DNA of 40,719 nt, from positions 1 through 40,719 of the forward strand of contig CATMIT010000003.1 of the NCBI GenBank assembly GCA_950069165.1, written 5' to 3'. The stretch's first letter is position 1; every line of letters starts with the position of its first letter. Made by a program: the position numbers and the translations under genes. Of the stretch, positions 34,077 to 40,719 are shown piece by piece. The notes beneath the pieces were generated by a model. That model saw only the letters and a list, made by a program, of their open reading frames with translations. It had not been told where the DNA came from and ran no database searches. The stretch comes from an uncultured Flavobacteriales bacterium (GTDB lineage Bacteria > Bacteroidota > Bacteroidia > Flavobacteriales > BACL11).

Positions 34077-35381
34077 ATGAAAAAAATATTATTTTTTGGA
34101 TTAATTATTACGATTTTAAGCAGTTGCGGTAATTCTGGTAATGGCGAACTAATTGGAATCCAAGATAGAGCTATTTGGCAACCAATGGATCCTTACGGAA
34201 TGGTTTTTATTCCACAAGGTAGTTTTGTAATGGGTCCCTCTGACCAAGATGTACCTTTTGCTAATGTAACTGCTGCAAAAATGGTTTCTGTTGGAGCTTT
34301 CTATATGGACGAAACAGAAATAACAAATAATGAATATCGACAATTCACCAATTGGGTAAGGGATTCAATTGCTCATAGGATTCTTGGAGATGCAGGCATA
34401 GAAGGGCATTTGATTGAAGAAGATGAATATGGTAATTTCATAGAGCCAGCACTTATTAATTGGAAAGAAAAAATTAGATGGGATGATATTGAAGTGAGAG
34501 AAATACTGGAAGAGGAAATGTATTTACCTGAGCATGAAAGATTCAATAGAATGAGAGAAATTGATACTAGAAAGCTTATCTATGCGTATCAAGAAATGGA
34601 TTTGAAAAAAGCAGCACAAAAAGCAAATAGAGAAAATGATGCTACTGGAAAAAGAGACCGTTCCGTATTCTTAAAAGATGTTGAGGTAAGTATTTTCCCA
34701 GATACTCTTGCTTGGATGCACGATTATACTTATTCCTTTAATGAGCCAATGACAGATGAGTATTTTTGGCATCCTGCTTTTGATGACTACCCAGTGGTGG
34801 GAATCAATTGGAATCAAGCAGTTGCCTTTACTAAATGGAGAACACAAATGATGAATAGTTTCCTTAGAAGAAATAACGAACCAACACTTCCTGATTTTAG
34901 ATTACCAACAGAATCGGAATGGGAATATGCCGCTAGAGGTGGAATGGATTTATCGCCATATCCTTGGGGAGGACCGTATACCAGAAATCATAAAGGATGT
35001 TTTTTAGCTAATTTTAAACCACTTAGAGGAAATTATACAGCAGATGGCGGTTTGCGTTCAGTGAAAGTGGCAAGTTATAATCCTAATGCTTATGGCTTGT
35101 ATGATATGGCTGGAAATGTTTCAGAATGGACTTCAAATACTTTTGATGAATCTGCATTTAGCTATGCACATGATATGAATATGGACTATACTTTAACTGC
35201 TGAGGATTCTGATTCAGAAGTATTGAAAAGAAAAGTAATTAGAGGGGGTTCTTGGAAAGACATATCCTACTTTATACAAACTAGTACAAGGGATTTCGAA
35301 TACCAAGATACAGCAAAATGCTATATTGGATTTAGATGTACTGTGGATTTCTTAGGAAGGGATAAACAAGATTTTGAATAA
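34077..35381 (+). CDS. gldK: Type IX secretion / gliding lipoprotein GldK
   Basis: GldK (PorK) forms, with GldN, the large periplasmic ring attached to the outer membrane in type IX secretion. The 434-residue product has a lipoprotein signal ending LSSC (C17) and a formylglycine-generating-enzyme-like (FGE-sulfatase) fold: MVFIPQGSFVMG, DETEITNNEYRQF, FRLPTESEWEYAARGG, YDMAGNVSEWTSNT and VIRGGSWKD. The fold is structural here, as known for the family. ATG 34077 is chosen because it gives the lipoprotein signal; an upstream ATG at 34050 would bury it. About 107 bases separate it from porP/sprF. Confidence 0.95.
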   Translation: MKKILFFGLIITILSSCGNSGNGELIGIQDRAIWQPMDPYGMVFIPQGSFVMGPSDQDVPFANVTAAKMVSVGAFYMDETEITNNEYRQFTNWVRDSIAHRILGDAGIEGHLIEEDEYGNFIEPALINWKEKIRWDDIEVREILEEEMYLPEHERFNRMREIDTRKLIYAYQEMDLKKAAQKANRENDATGKRDRSVFLKDVEVSIFPDTLAWMHDYTYSFNEPMTDEYFWHPAFDDYPVVGINWNQAVAFTKWRTQMMNSFLRRNNEPTLPDFRLPTESEWEYAARGGMDLSPYPWGGPYTRNHKGCFLANFKPLRGNYTADGGLRSVKVASYNPNAYGLYDMAGNVSEWTSNTFDESAFSYAHDMNMDYTLTAEDSDSEVLKRKVIRGGSWKDISYFIQTSTRDFEYQDTAKCYIGFRCTVDFLGRDKQDFE

Positions 35382-35408
35382 AAATAAATTAAATTAAAAA
35401 ACGAAAAA

Positions 35409-36056
35409 ATGACAATAAAGGAATTAGCAAATAAACCGGGATTTAAACTGTTTATGTCTCGTTTGTATGGGTGGGGTGCTTCTTTAGTAATCCTGGGAGC
35501 TTTATTTAAAATAGAACATTATCCAGGAGCAAGCATAATGTTAGGTTTAGGGTTAGGCACTGAAGCAGTAATCTTTTTCTTTTCCGCTTTTGAAACACCA
35601 AAGGAAGATCCAGATTGGAGTTTAGTTTATCCTGAATTGGCTTATATGAAAGACCCTGACAAAATAGGCACACCTGCTCAGCAGTTAGACAAAGCACTAG
35701 AAAGAGCTAAAATTGAAGATGAGTTAATTGAAAGCTTAGGAGATGGGCTTAGAAAATTTGGCGAAACGGCAACAAAGTTAAACGAAACGGTTGAGGCAGC
35801 TGGCGCTATTTCTGAGTACAATCAGCAAATACAAGAGGGTGTGAAAAATATGAACGCACTGAATTCATTATATGAATTACAATTACAAACTTCTTCACAG
35901 CAAATGGAAGCATCCACCCAATTCTTACAAAATTTGAGCACTTCCATTGAAGACTCAAAGCGTTTCCAGCAAGAAGTTGGTAAATTAGCAGAAAACCTAT
36001 CGGCACTTAACAAAGTGTATGGTAATATGCTAAATGCAATGAATCCGAATAAATAA
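35409..36056 (+). CDS. gldL: Type IX secretion motor protein GldL
   Basis: GldL is the inner-membrane stator of the proton-driven GldLM motor. The 215-residue product has two membrane segments (about 17-34 and 41-60) and a long cytoplasmic helical C-terminus (about 95-215). The glutamate in the second segment (E52 in GLGTEAVIFF) corresponds to the conserved membrane glutamate implicated in proton flow, and K34 and H37 lie in the short hairpin. Length equals other GldL proteins. It follows gldK by 27 bases and precedes gldM by 20, in the conserved order. Confidence 0.95.
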   Translation: MTIKELANKPGFKLFMSRLYGWGASLVILGALFKIEHYPGASIMLGLGLGTEAVIFFFSAFETPKEDPDWSLVYPELAYMKDPDKIGTPAQQLDKALERAKIEDELIESLGDGLRKFGETATKLNETVEAAGAISEYNQQIQEGVKNMNALNSLYELQLQTSSQQMEASTQFLQNLSTSIEDSKRFQQEVGKLAENLSALNKVYGNMLNAMNPNK

Positions 36057-36076
36057 AAATTTTAAGAAAAGAATAA

Positions 36077-37789
36077 ATGGCAGGCAATCACCCCAGTGAG
36101 TTAAGTCCCCGGCAGAGGATGATAAATATGATGTATTTAGTGCTAACAGCACTACTTGCACTTAATGTATCAAAAGAGGTATTGGAGTCTTTCTTTGAAG
36201 TGAATAAAGGTATAGAAAGAACCACCACGAACTTTTTTTCAAAGAATGTAGAAACGTATTCTGATTTTGATAAAGCAGCAAAGAATAATCCAGAGAAATA
36301 TAAAACTGTTAGAGATAAAGCATACGAGATTAAGGAAATGTCTAATGACCTTATTATGCTAATTCAGGAGATGAAGTATGATTTAGTATATCGCACTGAT
36401 AAGCGAGAAGTTTATCTTGGGGAAGATTGGGAAATTTTTGATGAAGAAGGGAAATTAAAGGAGGAGACACTAATTGAAGATATAAAATTTGAAGAATTGA
36501 CTTTAACTCAAAAGCATCAGAAAATTGGATGGTTACAAAATAAATCAGATAGAAGTACTTCTGGAGATTTGTTTTGGCCAAAAGGCAAAAAGGACAATAG
36601 AGCTAAAAAATTAAAAGATGAAATTATCAAACTTGGTGATTTTTTAATGGAGGTTTCTGGAGACAACAAACAGTTAGTAAAAAGTATTGAATCATCTACT
36701 GATGTTAGCGATAGAAAAAGGAAAAAGAAGAAAATAAGCTGGGAAGAGTATTATTTTTATGATATGCCAGCGGTTGGCGCTTTAACATTACTATCTAAGA
36801 TGCAATCAGATGTAAGAAATGCGGAAGCTAATGTTATTGATTTTCTAAAAAAAGACATAGATGCAAAATCGTTAAAATTTACTTCTGCTGAAGGAATTGC
36901 AATTCCAGAAAGAAATTTTGTTTTAAGAGGAGATAGTTTCAAAGCAGAGATTTTTATTACTGCAAAAAATGAGAGTCAGAATCCTGATATTTATGTAGGG
37001 GAATACGATAGTATAGGTGGTGGAGAATATCAAATGATTGGGGATTATGAGATAGTAAAAGTTAAGAATGGAAAAGGTTTGTTTGCAACAAGAACTACTT
37101 CAGAAGGAATAAAAAAATGGGGAGGATTGATCGCTATGAAAACTGAATCAGGGACTAAATACTATCCTTTTGGTGGCGAATATTTAGTGGCCTCAAAATC
37201 TGTTGTAGTTTCTCCTATCAATATGAATGTGTTTTATTTAGAGGTAGATAATCCTGTAAAAATATCTGTTCCTGGGTTTGCTGCTACTGATATTACTGCC
37301 TCCATGTCAAATGGAAATTTAAGGGCAACAAAAAAATCGGTTGGAGAATACATTGCACGACCTACAAAAAAAGGAAAAGCTAGGGTTACTTTATTTGCAA
37401 CTATTGATGGGAAAAGAACAAAAATGGGGGCAGTTGAATTTAGAGTAAAAGAGGTGCCGCCACCAAAACCACTTATTGGTGGAAAATCAGAAGGGGTAAT
37501 TGAAAAGCAAAGAATGTTAGCTGCCGGGGGTATACAAGCCAAGCTAGAAGATTTTGATTTTAAAGGCGTTAGATATAAGGTTGTTGCTTATTCTTTTACC
37601 ACTGTCTATAAAGGAGATCAGGTTACAGAAACTGTAAACGGACAAAAATTTACTACTAAAATTAATGCAATTATAAATAATACAAAATCAGGTAATACTA
37701 TTACAGTATCTAATATTATGGCAAGAAGAACAGATGCTAAAGGTACAGCAACCAGATCATTACCTCCACTAGTTTTAAAAATTAAATAA
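36077..37789 (+). CDS. gldM: Type IX secretion motor protein GldM
   Basis: GldM carries energy from the GldL stator across the periplasm to the GldKN ring. The 570-residue product begins MAGNHPSELSPRQRMINMMY and has one membrane segment (about 15-33) with the conserved arginines R12 and R14 beside it, then a helical domain and several periplasmic beta domains. It is about 50 residues longer than the F. johnsoniae protein as I recall it, with extra charged sequence around 110-215. The C-terminal domain (about 470-570) includes DFKGVRYKVVAYSF and is expected to contact GldK/GldN. Confidence 0.95.
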   Translation: MAGNHPSELSPRQRMINMMYLVLTALLALNVSKEVLESFFEVNKGIERTTTNFFSKNVETYSDFDKAAKNNPEKYKTVRDKAYEIKEMSNDLIMLIQEMKYDLVYRTDKREVYLGEDWEIFDEEGKLKEETLIEDIKFEELTLTQKHQKIGWLQNKSDRSTSGDLFWPKGKKDNRAKKLKDEIIKLGDFLMEVSGDNKQLVKSIESSTDVSDRKRKKKKISWEEYYFYDMPAVGALTLLSKMQSDVRNAEANVIDFLKKDIDAKSLKFTSAEGIAIPERNFVLRGDSFKAEIFITAKNESQNPDIYVGEYDSIGGGEYQMIGDYEIVKVKNGKGLFATRTTSEGIKKWGGLIAMKTESGTKYYPFGGEYLVASKSVVVSPINMNVFYLEVDNPVKISVPGFAATDITASMSNGNLRATKKSVGEYIARPTKKGKARVTLFATIDGKRTKMGAVEFRVKEVPPPKPLIGGKSEGVIEKQRMLAAGGIQAKLEDFDFKGVRYKVVAYSFTTVYKGDQVTETVNGQKFTTKINAIINNTKSGNTITVSNIMARRTDAKGTATRSLPPLVLKIK

Positions 37790-37796
37790 TTTTATC

Positions 37797-38669
37797 ATGA
37801 AAAATCTTATTTTACTATTTATTTCGTTCTTGATGATTTCCATAACAGGAAATGCACAAGATATTTTAGATGGCGCTTACGATCGTAAGACAACTTATGA
37901 AAATAGAAAAGTGCAACCCTATCCGCATTTAAGACAAGCAGATGTAATGTGGTCTAGAAAAATTTGGCGCGAAATTGATTTGCGTGAAAAAGTAAATCAT
38001 CCTTTTTATTATCCTGCTATTCAGCCAGGGAATAACCAACCAAACGATAGAAGAAGTTTGATAGATGTAATAATGGATGCAGTAATTGAAGGAAGTATTA
38101 CTGCTTATGCCAATGCTATTTATGATGATGAGTTTAAGGTGGAAATGACACAAGAGGATATTAAAAAGATTGGAGGAGCTAGGGAAGAAATAATGCAGAT
38201 AATCGATTGGTCCAGTGATGTAGAAGATGCAGTAACAGACACATTAATAAAGGTTGCATTTGACAGAACAACAGTAAAAAAATGGAGAATAAAAGAAGAG
38301 TGGTATTTCGATAAGCAAAGATCCGTTATGGATGTAAGAATTATTGGAATTTGCCCAATGCAAGAAGGAAAAGATGAGATTACTGGTGAGCCAACCGGCT
38401 TTTTCGACCCTCTATTCTGGGTATATTTTCCTGATGCACGGCCAATTCTTGCCAATGCGGAGATATTCAACTTGATGAAAAATGATGCAGAAAGAAGGAC
38501 TTATGATGATATTTTCTGGAAAAGAATGTTCTCCTCCTACATCATAAAAGAATCGAATGTGATGGATAGAAAGGTAAATGAATACATGATTGGCTTAGAT
38601 GCCATCTTAAAATCAGAAGAAATAAAAGCAGAGATTTTTAATATTGAACATGATTTGTGGGAGTATTAA
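37797..38669 (+). CDS. gldN: Type IX secretion / gliding protein GldN
   Basis: GldN (PorN) is the periplasmic partner of GldK in the ring of the type IX system. The 290-residue product has a signal peptide (1-20, GNAQ) and family-like segments: DVMWSRKIWREIDLREK, NHPFYYP, GSITAYANAIYDDEF, EEWYFDKQRSVMDVRI and WVYFPDAR. Length is normal. It starts seven bases after gldM and is the last gene of the block, followed by a strong terminator. Confidence 0.95.
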   Translation: MKNLILLFISFLMISITGNAQDILDGAYDRKTTYENRKVQPYPHLRQADVMWSRKIWREIDLREKVNHPFYYPAIQPGNNQPNDRRSLIDVIMDAVIEGSITAYANAIYDDEFKVEMTQEDIKKIGGAREEIMQIIDWSSDVEDAVTDTLIKVAFDRTTVKKWRIKEEWYFDKQRSVMDVRIIGICPMQEGKDEITGEPTGFFDPLFWVYFPDARPILANAEIFNLMKNDAERRTYDDIFWKRMFSSYIIKESNVMDRKVNEYMIGLDAILKSEEIKAEIFNIEHDLWEY

Positions 38670-38691
38670 AATCTGTTTATAAGGCTAATGA

Positions 38692-38720
38692 AAACCCCTT
38701 CTTGCTAAGGGGTTTTTTTT
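38692..38720 (+). terminator. Intrinsic terminator after gldN
   Basis: AAACCCCTT (38692-38700) pairs perfectly with AAGGGGTTT (38707-38715) across a six-base loop, followed by an uninterrupted T run. It lies 22 bases after the gldN stop and closes the porP/sprF-gldKLMN block. Confidence 0.92.
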
Positions 38721-38743
38721 ATGTAAATAAATTGTAAAACTTC

Positions 38744-38751
38744 TATCTTTG
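38744..38751 (+). promoter_or_regulatory. -7 box TATCTTTG for galE
   Basis: TATCTTTG matches TAnnTTTG exactly and is identical to the box before mrp. Only four bases separate it from the galE ATG at 38756, so the message would begin at or next to its start codon. Confidence 0.6.
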
Positions 38752-38755
38752 TAAA

Positions 38756-39748
38756 ATGAAAATAATAGTAACAGGAGGTGCAGGCTATATTGGGAGCCAT
38801 ACTGTTGTCGAGCTTATTGCGGTAGGATTTCAGCCGATAATTGTAGATAATCTTTGTAATTCTGACGTAAGTAATATTCAGGGGATAAAGGAAATTACAG
38901 GAGTTGACGTGCAGTGGTATAATGTGGATTGTAGTATTGAGAAGAAGTTAGTAGAGGTGTTTGAAAAAGAGGAGGGTATTATTGGAGCAATTCATTTTGC
39001 TGCCTACAAATCGGTAGAAGAATCGGTGCGTGAGCCAGAAAAATACTATAAAAACAATATTGGCTCCTTAGAAGTGTTATTAGAACAAATGAAAAAGCAC
39101 AAAGTGAATAATCTTATTTTTTCTTCTTCTTGTACGGTTTACGGAACCCCTGATATTTTGCCAGTTACTGAAAGTTCTCCATTCAAAAAGGCAGAATCCC
39201 CTTATGGAGAAACAAAGCAAATGTGTGAGAATATTTTACAAAAGTCAGATGTTAAAAGTATTTCTTTAAGATATTTTAATCCTATTGGCTCCCATTTTTC
39301 TTCTCTTATTGGCGATTGCTCGGCTGATAAACCTTGTAATCTTATCCCTATTATTTGTGAGGTTGCAAAAGGAGTAAGAGAAAAATTAATTGTAAATGGA
39401 GATGATTATAATACCATTGATGGCAGTTGTGTACGCGATTATATTCATGTAGTTGATTTGGCAAAATCCCATGTAAGTGCACTCCATTATTTATTAAAAA
39501 ATCCTAAGAAAGATGTTTTCAATATTGGTACAGGAAAAGGATTGAGCGTGATTCAGGCGATAAGTTGTTTCGAAAAAGCAAATGATAAAAAAATAAATTA
39601 TTCGATTGGTCATAGAAGAGATGGAGATGTAGAAGAAATTTATTCGGACAATGCTAAGGTAGAAAAACTACTAAATTGGAAAGCAGAAATTTCTGTGGAA
39701 ACTGCAATGAAAGACGCTTGGAATTGGGAAAAAATGAAAGTGAAATGA
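38756..39748 (+). CDS. galE: UDP-glucose 4-epimerase
   Basis: GalE interconverts UDP-glucose and UDP-galactose (some members also the N-acetyl forms) using bound NAD+. The 330-residue short-chain dehydrogenase-type protein has the cofactor loop TGGAGYIGSH (6-15), HFAAYKSVEES, SSSCTVYG with S125, and the catalytic Y150-x-x-x-K154. GSCVRDYIHVVDLA and the C-terminal sugar-binding part are also present. It shares ATGA with wecB, so the two probably supply sugar nucleotides for a surface polysaccharide. The exact substrate preference cannot be read from sequence. Confidence 0.93.
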   Translation: MKIIVTGGAGYIGSHTVVELIAVGFQPIIVDNLCNSDVSNIQGIKEITGVDVQWYNVDCSIEKKLVEVFEKEEGIIGAIHFAAYKSVEESVREPEKYYKNNIGSLEVLLEQMKKHKVNNLIFSSSCTVYGTPDILPVTESSPFKKAESPYGETKQMCENILQKSDVKSISLRYFNPIGSHFSSLIGDCSADKPCNLIPIICEVAKGVREKLIVNGDDYNTIDGSCVRDYIHVVDLAKSHVSALHYLLKNPKKDVFNIGTGKGLSVIQAISCFEKANDKKINYSIGHRRDGDVEEIYSDNAKVEKLLNWKAEISVETAMKDAWNWEKMKVK

Positions 39749-40719
39749 AAAAGGTATTGATTATTTTTGGCACAAGACCAGAAGCCATTAAAATGGCGCC
39801 AGTAGTTAAAGCATTTAAAAAGAGTGATGATTTTGAAACAAAAGTGTGTGTTACTGCACAGCACAGAGAAATGTTGGACCAAGTATTGGAGTTCTTTGAG
39901 ATTATTCCTGATTATGATTTGGATTTGATGAAGCCCAATCAGAATTTGTATAATTTGACTGGGGAAATTATTAATGGGTTAAAACCTGTTTTAGAAGAAT
40001 TTAATCCTGATTTTGTATTTGTACATGGAGACACAACAACAACAATGGCGGCAAGTATTGCTGGGTTTTATTCTGGCGCAAAAGTATGTCATGTTGAGGC
40101 AGGACTAAGAACTTTTAATAAATACGCCCCTTTCCCAGAGGAAATAAACAGAAGTATTACTGGAAGAATTGCTGATTTTCATTTTGCACCAACTGAAAAG
40201 TCCAAGCAAAATTTATTAATGGAAAATATTTCTGAAGAGGGAATTTTAGTTACAGGAAATACAGTGATTGACGCCCTTTTAGATGGAATAGAAAAAGTAA
40301 AAAGCATTGATAATGAGCAAATAAATATGCTTAAATATTTAGTAAATCCTGATAAAGATTTAATTCTGGTAACTGGGCATAGGAGAGAAAATCATGGGGA
40401 AGGTTTCTTAAATATCTGTAAAGCACTGAAAGAAATTGCATCACAGAACAATGTGCAAATTATTTATCCTGTTCATTTGAACCCAAACGTACAGGATCCA
40501 GTAAATAAGATTTTATCTGCAGTAGAAAATATAGATTTGATTGCTCCACTTCCTTATGAAGCATTTTTGTGGTTGATGGAAAAATCAAAGTTAATTATTA
40601 CCGACAGTGGAGGGGTTCAGGAAGAGGCACCATCATTAGGGAAGCCAGTGTTAGTAATGCGTGAAACTACTGAAAGACCAGAAGCAGTTGAAGCAGGAAC
40701 AGTAATTTTGGTAGGTACT
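39745..40719 (+). CDS. wecB: UDP-GlcNAc 2-epimerase (non-hydrolysing), 3' end outside window
   Basis: WecB converts UDP-GlcNAc to UDP-ManNAc for surface polysaccharides. The frame is open from ATG 39745 to the window edge, giving 325 residues, so the last part is cut off. Family segments are clear: VLIIFGTRPEAIKMAP (4-19), VTAQHREMLDQVL, VHGDTTTTMAASIAGFY, HVEAGLRTFNKYAPFPEEIN, TGHRRENHG, and SGGVQEEAPSLGKPVLVMR with TERPEAVEAGT near the end. It overlaps galE by four bases, suggesting coupled expression and the start of a polysaccharide gene cluster. Confidence 0.94.
   Translation, partial: MKKVLIIFGTRPEAIKMAPVVKAFKKSDDFETKVCVTAQHREMLDQVLEFFEIIPDYDLDLMKPNQNLYNLTGEIINGLKPVLEEFNPDFVFVHGDTTTTMAASIAGFYSGAKVCHVEAGLRTFNKYAPFPEEINRSITGRIADFHFAPTEKSKQNLLMENISEEGILVTGNTVIDALLDGIEKVKSIDNEQINMLKYLVNPDKDLILVTGHRRENHGEGFLNICKALKEIASQNNVQIIYPVHLNPNVQDPVNKILSAVENIDLIAPLPYEAFLWLMEKSKLIITDSGGVQEEAPSLGKPVLVMRETTERPEAVEAGTVILVGT

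Noticed and set aside
34149..35381. Reading GldK as an active sulfatase-modifying enzyme
   Set aside because: The FGE-like fold is standard in GldK/PorK, and the signal peptide and gldLMN context mark it as the type IX ring protein.

Overview
The window is AT-rich and looks like part of the chromosome of a gliding-type member of the Bacteroidota, most likely order Flavobacteriales. Four things point there. It carries gldB and gldC, and a porP/sprF-gldK-gldL-gldM-gldN block for gliding and type IX secretion. Its promoters fit the Bacteroidota TAnnTTTG -7 box, and starts lack clear Shine-Dalgarno sequences. MraY and FtsZ have the insertions and tails usual in this phylum. The trio of small membrane proteins, the unknown secreted protein and some regulatory DNA are the only parts that do not read as conserved core genome. 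No tRNA, rRNA, CRISPR array, insertion sequence or prophage was seen, and no gap between genes exceeds about 300 bases.

Layout. 1-2191 (+): 3' part of trmB, an alkyltransferase-like protein, mrp and a NifU-domain protein. 2194-5744: nadE (-) diverges from gldB-gldC (+); engB and an alpha/beta hydrolase are on the minus strand. 5856-21093 (+): an unbroken division and wall cluster, mraZ-rsmH-ftsL-ftsI-murE-mraY-murD-ftsW-murG-murC-ftsQ-ftsA-ftsZ, mostly with overlapping or abutting ends, led by a three-repeat MraZ-type operator and closed by a hairpin terminator. 21092-22989: an unknown secreted protein (-) and three tandem small membrane proteins (+), the third broken by an in-frame stop. 23050-29319 (-): miaB, a stand-alone sigma-54 activator, lptE, a TPR protein and secG, then groES-groEL. 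Between secG and groES lie a -24/-12 type promoter and three exact 31-bp tandem repeats. 29499-32972 (+): topA and an arginase-fold protein with half its metal ligands replaced. 33064-38669 (+): porP/sprF and gldKLMN, ending in a strong terminator. 38756-40719 (+): galE and the 5' part of wecB.

How it fits together. The division cluster makes and uses lipid II and assembles the FtsZ ring, probably under MraZ autocontrol. The Gld proteins build the energised type IX export motor in the envelope. SecG and LptE serve inner- and outer-membrane biogenesis. The most interesting possibility is a local regulatory circuit: a sigma-54 activator without a sensor domain, encoded just upstream of groESL, may act on the 31-bp repeats to drive groESL from a sigma-54 promoter. 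It may also control its own operon through a related sequence before miaB. The sequence elements are visible; the circuit is inference.
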